Of a stretch of 64,000 bases of DNA, positions 35,427 to 43,309 are shown one piece after another; position 1 is the first letter of the stretch; every line of letters starts with the position of its first letter. Source of the DNA: Lentimicrobium sp. (GTDB lineage: Bacteria > Bacteroidota > Bacteroidia > Bacteroidales > Lentimicrobiaceae); assembly GCA_024709105.1 (NCBI GenBank), contig JANJXJ010000016.1, forward strand, positions 1 through 64,000. Direction: 5' to 3'. Both the position numbers and the translations under genes were made by a program. The notes beneath the pieces are model-generated. The model was not told the DNA's origin, did no database searches, and worked only from the letters and a program-made list of their open reading frames with translations.

Positions 35427-36053
35427 ATGAAAACAAAACTTTTAACACTGGCCATTTTTGCAATGGCAACCCTTTTTACAGCTCCTGTATATGCACAGGT
35501 TTCTTTTGGTACCCGCCACGGCCTGGCAATCAGCACGCTGTCAAAGACCGGAGATTTTTACGATAACGATGAGATGCATTTCTCCTACACTGGCGGAATC
35601 TTTGTTACTGCCCCGGTAAAGGGAGTTTTTGCGATACAACCCGAACTTAACTACATCTGCAAAGGTCGCAGCAGCGAAACCAGCGGATTATTGGAAACCA
35701 GTTACCAAAGCCGGTATCATTATCTTCAGCTTCCGGTTTTGGCCAGGTTCAACACTCATCTTTCCATGACCGAAAAAACCAAGGTGTATTTTAATGCAGG
35801 CCCTTATGTTGCTGCATTGCTGAAATCGCAGAACAAACCCGAAAATGTAACCGAATGGAAAGACGATAGCTACAGCGGTGTAGACAAAGATCCCGATCTG
35901 GGTTTGGTTTTGGGCATGGGAGTTACATTCCCTGTTAAGAAACTTACCTTGCAGGCTGACCTGCGCTACGATATGGGCTTATCCAAAGTAAACTTTCAAC
36001 CCGATGATTACCATACCAAAGCCATGAGCCTGAGTCTTGGTATTTTATTCTGA
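35427..36053 (+). CDS. outer-membrane beta-barrel protein, PorT-like
   Basis: A 208-residue exported protein: signal peptide about 1-23 (ending PVYAQ) and an eight-strand barrel of the Bacteroidota outer-membrane-protein (PorT/OmpW-like) type, with the family's features FGTRHGLAISTL, FAIQPELNYICKGRSSE, YLQLPVLARFNT, KVYFNAGPYVAALL and a final strand KAMSLSLGILF. It follows 32 bp after the last permease gene and ends before a terminator, so it is likely the last gene of the efflux operon; its role there is unclear. Confidence 0.85.
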   Translation: MKTKLLTLAIFAMATLFTAPVYAQVSFGTRHGLAISTLSKTGDFYDNDEMHFSYTGGIFVTAPVKGVFAIQPELNYICKGRSSETSGLLETSYQSRYHYLQLPVLARFNTHLSMTEKTKVYFNAGPYVAALLKSQNKPENVTEWKDDSYSGVDKDPDLGLVLGMGVTFPVKKLTLQADLRYDMGLSKVNFQPDDYHTKAMSLSLGILF

Positions 36054-36182
36054 TTTTTTAATCTCCGTAAGTGGAATTCCTTTAATTTACGGATCAGGGA
36101 AATGAAATGTTGCTTCAATAACGGAATTAATAATTTCATTTCCATTTTTCGGGTTAATTAGATCTTTTAAAGGATAATACAG

Positions 36183-36225
36183 ATAATCAGGTTGTTTGCA
36201 GTTAAGAACAGCCTGATTATTTTTT
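36183..36225 (+). terminator. intrinsic terminator of the efflux operon
   Basis: ATAATCAGGTTGTT (36183-36196) pairs with AACAGCCTGATTAT (36207-36220) with one wobble, 10-nt loop, followed by five T's. It lies about 130 bp after the barrel gene. Confidence 0.8.
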
Positions 36226-36298
36226 CAGCCAGAATTATGGCGCGGCTTGCTGAACAGTTGAAATGTTTTTCTTGTTAATGATTGATTAAACAAAAGTT

Positions 36299-36718
36299 AT
36301 GAGCGAGCACACACGAAAAATAAGCGGATGGATTCTGTTAACCATGCCAACCATAATTTACGGAGGGTATTTTTTGCTCACAATATTGAGCGGACAGCAG
36401 GATCACCTGAATCTCACCGATTTTCAGAAATCCATGTTCAGGGCCGGACATGCGCATGCTGGTGTGCTGGTATTGCTGGCACTTATTGTGCAGTTGTTTG
36501 TAGATAGTATGTCATTTTCAGAAAACTGGAAATGGTTTGTTCGCATTACTATTCCTGTTTCATCAATCCTGGTGAGTATGGGTTTCTTTGCTTCAGCTAC
36601 GGGAGAAGGCCTTACAGCCCCCAATGGGTTAATCTTTATTCTTTATGCAGGTATGATTGTGCTTGCATCGGGTTTGGTTGCCGCCGGAATCGGGCTGATC
36701 ATGAGGAAGCAGAAATAG
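36299..36718 (+). CDS. small integral membrane protein, unknown function
   Basis: A 139-residue protein with four predicted membrane helices (about 10-28, 52-70, 80-100, 112-134). A notable motif is FRAGHAHAGVLVLLAL, with two histidines at the membrane boundary that could bind metal or heme, though nothing proves this. It stands alone between the terminator of the efflux operon and an opposing small gene. I do not recognise a named family. Confidence 0.7.
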   Translation: MSEHTRKISGWILLTMPTIIYGGYFLLTILSGQQDHLNLTDFQKSMFRAGHAHAGVLVLLALIVQLFVDSMSFSENWKWFVRITIPVSSILVSMGFFASATGEGLTAPNGLIFILYAGMIVLASGLVAAGIGLIMRKQK

Positions 36719-36885
36719 GGGGATGGGCTGTTCATAACACAGGCGGGAAGTTACTCAGGATTTAGATGATGTTGGTGGTTGTGGACAGAGCAAGTATTGA
36801 ACGAAAAAATCAAACTACTGATTTCATGATTTCGCTTAAGATTGTTGACTAAAAAATCAAACTCCAGCAGCATCAGCCCTGATTA

Positions 36886-37134
36886 TTAAGCCAATATAGT
36901 AGATATTAGAAGTATAACCAGCAGATAAAACAGAGTTCCAAATGAAAGCAGAAAAGTAACCCTTTTTTTATCCTTATCACCAGGTTTACCGTTGAAGAAT
37001 ATCTGATAACCTGTAAATTTAACCAACAGTATGAATGCCAGCGGGCCAAGCAGAAATATCAGGATATCACGTCCGGTTTTTCTACTTTTATTGCTGGCTG
37101 CTGGTTCTGTCTCTTTTTTCATAGGTTTCGGCAT
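36886..37134 (-). CDS. small two-helix membrane protein
   Basis: An 82-residue protein with a Lys/Pro-rich N-terminus (MPKPMKKETEPAASNKSRK) and two hydrophobic helices (about 25-45 and 62-81). No family recognised. The codon use and the hydrophobic pattern support a real gene, but it is short, and a minus-strand neighbour lies only 67 bp upstream, so it could be in one transcript with the nuclease gene. Confidence 0.5.
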   Translation of the reverse strand: MPKPMKKETEPAASNKSRKTGRDILIFLLGPLAFILLVKFTGYQIFFNGKPGDKDKKRVTFLLSFGTLFYLLVILLISTILA

Positions 37135-37201
37135 TGCTTAAATATTTGTCCTCAGGAGGTCTGGATTAATAGAAGTCCTTACAATCAAAGGTTGTTGGTC
37201 A

Positions 37202-38239
37202 TTAATTCTCTTTATTTTCTATCAGTTGTTTTAACTCTGTTTTACTTGGTAAAACAGTTTGATATTTGTTTGCAAATATCTGTTCGTTATTGTCAGGTAG
37301 TGTAATTTCAACAAGAGTGTCTTTCTTGTCTTTACAAAGGATTATTCCAATGGTTTTATTTTCAGTATCAAGTTTAACAAATCTGTCATAATAGTTTACA
37401 TACATTTGCATTTGCCCTAAATCTTGATGCGTTAGTTTCCCTATTTTTAAATCAATTACAACGAAACATTGTAAAAGCCGATTATAAAATACCAAATCAA
37501 CCCGAAAATGTTCTTCATCAAAAGTAAACCTTACCTGACGACCAACAAAAGTAAACCCTTTTCCAAGTTCAAGTAAAAAGTGTTCTAATTTATCTATGAT
37601 TCTATTCTCTAAATCACTTTCAGAATACTTCACATCTTCAGGTAATCCAATAAATTCTAAAATATATGGGTCTTTCAGGCTATCATTAGCATTTTCAATT
37701 ATTTGTCCTTTTTCAGAAAGTGCTTTTATTGCTTTTTTATCGCGGCTTAATGATAGCCGTTCATAAAGAGATGTATCAAACTGTCTTTGCAATTCTCTTA
37801 TACTCCAATTATTTTGAATTGTTTCGATTTCATAAAATTTCCTCTCTTCAATATTGTCAATCCTCATTAAAAACAAGTAATGTGACCAACTTAATTGTAA
37901 ATTATTATTCTTCAAAATGGTATTCTCAGATTTAGCAGACACTGTCTGTTGTTTTCCGTAAACATTATAAAAATTCTTCATTTGTTGAAGATTAGTTACA
38001 GAAAATCCTTTACCAAATTCTAAGGTTAAGCTTCTGGATAATTCCTTTAAAATTTGTTTGCCATATTCGGCGCGTTCCTTCCCATTTTGCTCTTCTTCAA
38101 TAATCATTCTACCAATTTCAAGATAGGTATATACCATTGTTTTATTAACAGTGCGAACAACACTTTCCCGAGCTTCTTTTAACAAGTTAGCAACTTTATT
38201 ATAAAAGTCTATATGCCTATTGTGCTCAATTTTGTTCAT
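37202..38239 (-). CDS. PDDEXK nuclease, YhcG/DUF1016 family
   Basis: About 345 residues: a N-terminal DUF1016 helical domain (IGRMIIEEEQNGKERAEYGK, FGKGFSVTNLQQMKNFY) and a C-terminal PDDEXK nuclease domain with the active-site pattern VDLVFYNRLLQCFVVIDLKIGK (split as VDLVFYNRLL and CFVVIDLKIGK). ATG 38239 is used because the -7 element CAAAGATA (38257-38264, minus strand) would overlap the two earlier starts (38251, 38257). The gene is clearly more AT-rich than its neighbours, a sign of horizontal transfer. Family members are linked to mobile or restriction-like loci. Confidence 0.85.
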   Translation of the reverse strand: MNKIEHNRHIDFYNKVANLLKEARESVVRTVNKTMVYTYLEIGRMIIEEEQNGKERAEYGKQILKELSRSLTLEFGKGFSVTNLQQMKNFYNVYGKQQTVSAKSENTILKNNNLQLSWSHYLFLMRIDNIEERKFYEIETIQNNWSIRELQRQFDTSLYERLSLSRDKKAIKALSEKGQIIENANDSLKDPYILEFIGLPEDVKYSESDLENRIIDKLEHFLLELGKGFTFVGRQVRFTFDEEHFRVDLVFYNRLLQCFVVIDLKIGKLTHQDLGQMQMYVNYYDRFVKLDTENKTIGIILCKDKKDTLVEITLPDNNEQIFANKYQTVLPSKTELKQLIENKEN

Positions 38240-38256
38240 ATAAAGAATCATTTTCA

Positions 38257-38264
38257 CAAAGATA
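38257..38264 (-). promoter_or_regulatory. probable -7 element of the PDDEXK gene
   Basis: CAAAGATA on the plus strand reads TATCTTTG on the minus strand (perfect TAnnTTTG), placing transcription start near 38250. No good -33 partner is visible. Confidence 0.4.
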
Positions 38265-38632
38265 ACATATTTCAGGTTTTTGACGTGCAGGTTTATTGTT
38301 TTAAATTATAATCAGAGATTGAATAGAAGTCGCTATTAATTTTAAGACAGCGGTTTTGATTAAGTGGATACTCACTGTTAAATTACAGCCAGTTGATGTT
38401 AATTCGCTTGAGAAGTATGGCTTTTTTAGAAAATGCATTAAAGTATCCGGGGTTGAACAGGCTTTTGCGCGTATTCCTCATTTTGAGAATGAAGCATAAT
38501 TCTGATCAACAGGTAGTTTTGTGCGGCCAAAACATAAGTGATCGAATAGAATACAACTGCGCTTATCTCAGTTCAGCCAACCATTTTCAGCCCAAAAAAA
38601 CTAATATTGCAGTAAGAACCTAATCCCAAAGT
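38265..38632. other. intergenic, possible decayed sequence
   Basis: About 370 bp without a supported gene. A plus-strand frame at 38393-38623 is open for 76 codons but shows no family features. This stretch lies next to the AT-rich nuclease gene and may be part of the same acquired segment. Confidence 0.4.
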
Positions 38633-39124
38633 CTACTGCTTATCGTACTTCATCAGCTCTTCGCTTACATAATCAAGGGTAATGCCGGCTTCTTTAAACA
38701 TCTCCTCAGATTCACCACCGGCATGATATTTTTTCTCGCAAACCACGCGCTCAATACCGCAGTTGATTATCAGCATGGCACAGGTACGGCAGGGTGTCAT
38801 GCGGCAGTAAAGTGTGGCACCTTCAAGGGCGATGCCCAGTCGTGCAGCCTGGCAAATGGCGTTTTGCTCGGCGTGTACCGTGCGCACACAATGGTTGGTG
38901 ACTTTGCCATCGTCATGTACCACCTGTTTGAATAAATGTCCAACATCATCGCAGTGCGGAAGTCCTCTGGGCGAACCTACATAACCGGTCACCAAAATCT
39001 GTTTGTTGCGGGCGATCACACAACCGCTTCGGCCGCGGTCGCAGGTAGCACGTTTGGCAATGGTGTTGGCCACTTCCATAAAGTACTCATCCCAGGTAGG
39101 ACGAATGTATTGATTTTCTTCCAT
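38633..39124 (-). CDS. deoxycytidylate (dCMP) deaminase family protein
   Basis: A 163-residue cytidine/deoxycytidylate deaminase-fold enzyme. The zinc site is HAEQNAI (about 83-89) and PCRTCA (about 111-116), the standard pair of His-Ala-Glu and Pro-Cys-x-x-Cys. The extra TCDRGRSGCVIARNKQILVT and GSPRGLPHCDDVGH parts match ComEB/dCMP deaminases, which make dUMP for thymidylate synthesis. The zinc-binding and catalytic residues are intact. Single gene; transcribed away from the BlaI promoter region. Confidence 0.9.
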   Translation of the reverse strand: MEENQYIRPTWDEYFMEVANTIAKRATCDRGRSGCVIARNKQILVTGYVGSPRGLPHCDDVGHLFKQVVHDDGKVTNHCVRTVHAEQNAICQAARLGIALEGATLYCRMTPCRTCAMLIINCGIERVVCEKKYHAGGESEEMFKEAGITLDYVSEELMKYDKQ

Positions 39125-39290
39125 AATGTTTTATTTATAGGCTGTGTCCGGCTGCAATGCGCCTCCCATTCAACCTTAATTATTAGGGCAGTGAAGCGCG
39201 CTGCTGCGATTTAACATCGTCTACCGGCAAAGATACTACCTTAATTTCAATTAAAAATTCAAGAAAAATTTAAAAAAAGTGCTCAAAAAC

Positions 39291-39321
39291 TTGACTAACT
39301 AAAAATTTAGTTGTACATTTG
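39291..39321 (+). promoter_or_regulatory. promoter of the BlaI-M56 operon
   Basis: TTG (39291-39293), a 20-bp spacer and a perfect TACATTTG (39314-39321) form a strong Bacteroidota promoter. Start expected near 39328, leaving a leader of about 160 nt before the BlaI ATG. Confidence 0.7.
39297..39312. promoter_or_regulatory. BlaI-type operator 1
   Basis: AACTAAAAATTTAGTT is a perfect inverted repeat (7-bp arms, 2-bp centre) sitting between the -33 and -7 elements. Its arms share ACTAA/TTAGT with the operator 19 bp downstream, the pattern expected for a BlaI/MecI-family repressor. Confidence 0.7.
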
Positions 39322-39330
39322 TCATACTAA

Positions 39331-39350
39331 ATAACTAAAAACTTAGTTAT
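39331..39350. promoter_or_regulatory. BlaI-type operator 2
   Basis: ATAACTAA (39331-39338) and TTAGTTAT (39343-39350) form a perfect 8-bp inverted repeat with a 4-bp centre, extended on both sides (ATACTAA.../...TAGTAT) by an imperfect match. It lies at the predicted transcription start. Confidence 0.7.
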
Positions 39351-39489
39351 TAGTATTGACTTGTTAAGTTTGCTGTTCAGGTTCTCAATACATGAAGCCT
39401 GGCTGGCTTATAAGTCACGCAAAACCAGCACTTTGAACTTCTCCGTATTTCTGCCTGAACTGCGGAGAATTAAAACCAATCAATACACA

Positions 39490-39870
39490 ATGAAAGAATT
39501 AACACGAGCAGAAGAGCAGGTAATGCAGATATTGTGGCGCATAGGCAAGGGGCATGTAAACGATGTACTCGAACATTTTCCCGAGCCCAGGCCAGCCTAC
39601 AACACAGTATCTACCATTATCCGTATTCTTGAAAAAAAAGAATTTGTTGATCACGAAGCCATCGGCAAATCTCACCGTTACTTCCCCAAAGTGAGCAAAC
39701 GTGAATATACACGTTTTACCATGAAACAGATGCTTACCGGGTATTTCAGCAATTCTTACAAACAAATGGTATCATTTTTTGCAAATGACCAGGAGTTAAG
39801 CATCAGCGAAATGGAAGAGATCAGGCAATTGATGGAGAATCAGATCAATCAGAAAAAGAAAAAGATATGA
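39490..39870 (+). CDS. BlaI/MecI family transcriptional repressor
   Basis: A 126-residue winged-helix repressor. It starts MKELTRAEEQVMQILWRIGK, the canonical BlaI/MecI N-terminus, so ATG 39490 is used. The DNA-recognition part is PAYNTVSTIIRILEKKEFVD, then the wing EAIGKSHRYFPKVSKREYT, which contains the protease cleavage area in this family, and a C-terminal dimerisation helix. Its stop overlaps the M56 peptidase start by 4 bp. By analogy with BlaI-BlaR1, the partner relieves repression by signal-induced proteolysis; the operators at 39297-39350 are its likely sites. Confidence 0.92.
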   Translation: MKELTRAEEQVMQILWRIGKGHVNDVLEHFPEPRPAYNTVSTIIRILEKKEFVDHEAIGKSHRYFPKVSKREYTRFTMKQMLTGYFSNSYKQMVSFFANDQELSISEMEEIRQLMENQINQKKKKI

Positions 39871-42254
39871 CACCGTTATTTTTATATCTGCTCAAGGCTT
39901 CGGCCATACATGCCCTGCTGCTGGCATTCTATTATTTTGTCATCAGGCCGGGGCGGCGGTTTCACCTGATGCGTGCTGTTCTGGTATTGGCCATGCTGCT
40001 TCCGCTGCTGTTTCCGCTGCTTCCGCAACCGGCTGTAAAACAGGGTGAAGAAGTAATACCTCTTTACGTTATTGCTTTACCCGAAGTTACTCCCGAAATA
40101 ACAGTAAACGTGGAAAAAAGCAGCTGGTCAGTCAGCGACTGGTTATCATTAGGATATTTTTTAACTGCATCACTGCTCTCGGCAGGGCTGTTGCTTTCGG
40201 TGGCATCAGTGGTCAGGCGGCTGCGCAAAGCGGACTTTTCAATCACACCCTACGGAAAGGTTTATATTGATAATAAGGCCATCAGCCCGTTTTCGTTTTT
40301 TAAATGGGTTTTCTTTCCCAAAAATACGCTGCGGCGCGATGATGCCGACTTGCTGCTCAGGCACGAATTCAGCCATGTAGCTCATAAACATAGCATTGAC
40401 AGGTTATTGTCGGCTGGTTTCAGGGCATTTTTCTGGTTCAGCCCATTTGCTCACCTGAATTATAAATGGTTGTCGGAAGTGCATGAATATCAAGCCGATG
40501 CCGATGCCATCAATGCCAGCAGCGACCGGATTTCCTACACCCGGCTCATGGCCGAATGGTCAGGAATTTACACCGAAAATCAAATTGCTCATCCATTTAG
40601 TGCTCATCTTAAAAAACGATTTATTATGCTTAACCATTTTAAACCTGGCAAATTAAATTTTGCAGCCATTGTTGCAGGCCTTATGCTTGTAACTTCCGCC
40701 GTTGTGCTTACCTCCATGATTCAACCCGAAAATCACTTGAAGGGCAATCTGCTCGACAACAGTTTAACAGTAAGTGCTGATTCTGAGGTTACTGCCAACG
40801 CGAGTTCTGCAAATACAGAAGGTGAAACCATACTTTTAGCAGATGAAACTTCATTCCCTGCTGATCTCAACTCATTTAGCAATGGCGACACCAATCTGAT
40901 TCCGGCAGAATACCCCGGGGGAGAAGAAGCCAGAATCAGGTTCTTTACCAGTACGATAAGGTATCCGGCTGAAGCCAGAACCAGAAACATACAGGGTACC
41001 GTTTATTTTTCGTTTACCATTGATGCTGAAGGCAAAGTAGGTTCGTTAAAAATTGTGCGCGGAATAGGAGGGGGCTGCGACGAAGAAGTGCTTCGTGTGG
41101 CCGCACTTATGCCTGACTGGAAACCAGCGACCCGCAACGGTAAGGCAGTCGCCAGTTCAATGGTACTGCCGGTAAAATTTACTTTATCTTCAGGAAATGA
41201 GGACGAGAAAACAGTATTTACAGTTGTTGAAGAAATGCCCGAATTTCCCGGTGGCGATGAGGCTAAGGCCGCTTACATGAAATCTAAATTGTCCTATCCC
41301 GAATCAGCATTGAAAAGCAAGACAGAAGGAACAGTTTATATAACATTTGTTGTTGAAAAGGATGGTAGTGTAAATGATGTAAAGATTCTAAGAGGTGTAC
41401 ATCCCGATCTGGATGCAGCGGCAATGAAAGCCGTTATAGAGATGCCCGCCTGGAAACCCGGCAAACAGAGAGGCGAACCGGTGCGGGTTCAGTTTAATTT
41501 GCCTGTTAGGTTTAAGTTACCCGCCGAAAGTCAGAAACCTGTTAAGGAAGTCAAAAACTCCTCCATGGTGGATGGCCGCGAGGTATTCAATGTAGTTGAA
41601 GTACAGCCTGAATTTCCGGGAGGTATTGACGCATTGGTCAAATACCTGAAAGAGAAGAATGTATATCCTGAAAAAGCCAGACAGGAAAAAGTAGAAGGCA
41701 CTGTGTATATAAATTTTATTATTGAGGCAGACGGTAGTGTAAGCAATGCCAAATTGTTGCGGGGCATTGGTTCGGGTTGCGACGAGGTAGCCCTGGAATC
41801 AGTTAAAAACATGCCCGCCTGGAAGCCCGGTAAAAATAGGGGAGTTGCGGTTCCGGTATCCTTCAACATTCCCATTAAATTTACCCTTGACCCGTCTAAA
41901 CCTGCGAAAGAGCCAGAAATGCCTGAAAAATCGATGTATGGAGGGCGCGAGGTTTACAATAAAGTTGATGAAGCTCCTGTTTTTCCGGGTGGAAATGACG
42001 CTTTGCTGGCTTATTTCCGGAGTTTTGTTCCCGGAATCAGCTTTACAGGCCCGGAGGTAAGCGCTGACGTTTATTATGTAAGTTTGATTATTGAAGCTGA
42101 CGGTAAGGTGACCCCCGGCGGAATTTCCGGCAGCGAAAGCAAGCAGGTGAAAGAGCAGTTGATGTCAGCTGTAAAGGATATGCCGGACTGGAAACCTGGA
42201 AAAAAGGCTGGTAAAGCGGTTCCGGTAAGGGAGATATTGTTTCTGAAAAAATAG
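39867..42254 (+). CDS. M56 (BlaR1-like) metallopeptidase with four TonB C-terminal domains
   Basis: A 795-residue membrane protein. Hydrophobic helices at about 5-25, 35-53 and 92-112 flank the M56 zinc-peptidase domain with HEFSH at 166-170 and the later Glu in EVHEYQADADA (about 204-214). A further helix at about 264-285 takes the chain out of the cytoplasm. After a linker come four repeats with the TonB_C pattern FPGG...YP..A....GTVY..F.....G.V......RG....D......MP.WKPG at about 345-440, 450-550, 573-675 and 695-795. The last repeat is the most diverged. Translationally coupled to BlaI. It is probably a sensor-protease with periplasmic protein-contact domains; most relatives have one such domain. 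Confidence 0.9.
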   Translation: MTPLFLYLLKASAIHALLLAFYYFVIRPGRRFHLMRAVLVLAMLLPLLFPLLPQPAVKQGEEVIPLYVIALPEVTPEITVNVEKSSWSVSDWLSLGYFLTASLLSAGLLLSVASVVRRLRKADFSITPYGKVYIDNKAISPFSFFKWVFFPKNTLRRDDADLLLRHEFSHVAHKHSIDRLLSAGFRAFFWFSPFAHLNYKWLSEVHEYQADADAINASSDRISYTRLMAEWSGIYTENQIAHPFSAHLKKRFIMLNHFKPGKLNFAAIVAGLMLVTSAVVLTSMIQPENHLKGNLLDNSLTVSADSEVTANASSANTEGETILLADETSFPADLNSFSNGDTNLIPAEYPGGEEARIRFFTSTIRYPAEARTRNIQGTVYFSFTIDAEGKVGSLKIVRGIGGGCDEEVLRVAALMPDWKPATRNGKAVASSMVLPVKFTLSSGNEDEKTVFTVVEEMPEFPGGDEAKAAYMKSKLSYPESALKSKTEGTVYITFVVEKDGSVNDVKILRGVHPDLDAAAMKAVIEMPAWKPGKQRGEPVRVQFNLPVRFKLPAESQKPVKEVKNSSMVDGREVFNVVEVQPEFPGGIDALVKYLKEKNVYPEKARQEKVEGTVYINFIIEADGSVSNAKLLRGIGSGCDEVALESVKNMPAWKPGKNRGVAVPVSFNIPIKFTLDPSKPAKEPEMPEKSMYGGREVYNKVDEAPVFPGGNDALLAYFRSFVPGISFTGPEVSADVYYVSLIIEADGKVTPGGISGSESKQVKEQLMSAVKDMPDWKPGKKAGKAVPVREILFLKK

Positions 42255-42268
42255 TTTAACTGAATAAA

Positions 42269-42739
42269 ATGTATCGGAGTCGTTTCACTTTGATTTTTAT
42301 AATGCTGATTGCAGCAAGCAGTGTTTCGGCTGCCTGGCCCGGAATATTTAAAACCAACCGCTACAACAGCAACGGGCTTCGGCATGGCCGCTGGGTTTAT
42401 TACTGGAACGATACCACAAAAGTTCCCATGAACCGGCTGCGTTTTAAAAACGGCCGGGAATTCGGACTCAACCGGTATTACGACATCCATGGAAAAGTCT
42501 GGCTTAAGTTCAGGGCTGCTGCCGATGGCAGAATGAAAGTAACATATTATGATGAAAAAGGGCGCAAAGAAAAGTCAGGCAGAGCGTTGATGATTTATGA
42601 TCCTGCCGAAATCCGCTATTGCTGGCATGGGAAGTGGAAATTCTATGAAAACGGCAAATTGGTGAGAAAGGCTGTTTTTGAAATGGGAAACGAAAAAACA
42701 GCTGATACAGAACCCTCAGGGGAAGCGCTTAAAGAATAA
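42269..42739 (+). CDS. exported MORN-like repeat protein
   Basis: A 156-residue protein with a signal peptide (about 1-22, ending VSAAW) followed by MORN-variant-like repeats: YNSNGLRHGRWVYYWND, FKNGREFGLNRYYD, YYDEKGRKEKSG and CWHGKWKFYENGKLVRK. Such repeats are beta-hairpins that often sit at the cell envelope; function unknown. It begins 14 bp after the M56-TonB gene and is probably the third gene of that operon. Confidence 0.7.
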   Translation: MYRSRFTLIFIMLIAASSVSAAWPGIFKTNRYNSNGLRHGRWVYYWNDTTKVPMNRLRFKNGREFGLNRYYDIHGKVWLKFRAAADGRMKVTYYDEKGRKEKSGRALMIYDPAEIRYCWHGKWKFYENGKLVRKAVFEMGNEKTADTEPSGEALKE

Positions 42740-42876
42740 TTAAAAAGGTTCACAGTTAATGCTCCGGCTATTCTCATGTTTATATTGAGAATGGCCGGTT
42801 TTGCCAAATATTGTTAATTCAGAACTTTACCCAAACAATGGGTTTTCTGCTTTGTTTTTCTAAAAAAACCAAAACC

Positions 42877-43146
42877 ATGAACTGTCCTGTTTGCAATGTT
42901 TCCCTCAATATTACCGAGCGTTCGGGTGTTGAAATTGATTATTGTCCGAAATGCCGGGGCATTTGGCTTGACCGCGGAGAGCTTGACAAGATTATTGAAC
43001 GCAATAGTGAATCCATCCAGCAGAGGCCGGCTTCGGGAGATAACTACAGGCCCCATGACCATAATCAGGGCAAATATCCCCAGCACGGATACGGCCAGCC
43101 TTACAAGAAAAAGAAAAATTTTCTGGAAGATATTTTTGATTTCTAA
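42877..43146 (+). CDS. TFIIB-type zinc-ribbon protein
   Basis: An 89-residue protein with a zinc ribbon at the very N-terminus: CPVC at about 3-6 and CPKC near 23-26, followed by RGIWLDRGELDKI, the signature of the zf-TFIIB family of small bacterial proteins. The rest is a His/Gln/Tyr-rich low-complexity tail ending KKKKNFLEDIFDF. ATG 42877 is chosen over 42811 because the zinc ribbon family begins at this Met. Role unknown. Confidence 0.85.
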   Translation: MNCPVCNVSLNITERSGVEIDYCPKCRGIWLDRGELDKIIERNSESIQQRPASGDNYRPHDHNQGKYPQHGYGQPYKKKKNFLEDIFDF

Positions 43147-43275
43147 TCAGCCTGAACCTCAGAAATTCTTTCATGTGCAGGTTAACCGGGTTTTTGCTGT
43201 AACAATAATGAATCAACCAGTGCACCATTTTTGATTTCCAGGCTGCTTTCCCGGCAAATCTGTAAGCATTTTTAG

Positions 43276-43283
43276 TATCTTTG
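43276..43283 (+). promoter_or_regulatory. probable -7 element of the thioredoxin-like gene
   Basis: TATCTTTG is a perfect TAnnTTTG 27 bp upstream of the ATG; no clear -33 partner is visible. Confidence 0.4.
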
Positions 43284-43309
43284 GCCCCCTAACCCAACAA
43301 ACTTAAAAG

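Larger units (their letters stand above)
39125..39489. other. divergent regulatory region of dCMP deaminase and blaI-type gene
   Basis: This 365-bp region holds the BlaI promoter and two operators at 39291-39350 described separately. An in-frame extension of the BlaI gene up to 39361 is open but lacks the typical N-terminus, so it is treated as leader. Nothing else seen. Confidence 0.6.

Noticed and set aside
38393-38623. 76-codon plus-strand frame beside the nuclease gene
   Set aside because: No promoter, no recognised family and no typical codon use; could be a fragment of a decayed gene but this cannot be supported.
39361-39489. In-frame extension of the BlaI-type gene
   Set aside because: The canonical BlaI N-terminus begins at 39490; the extension is best read as 5' leader.
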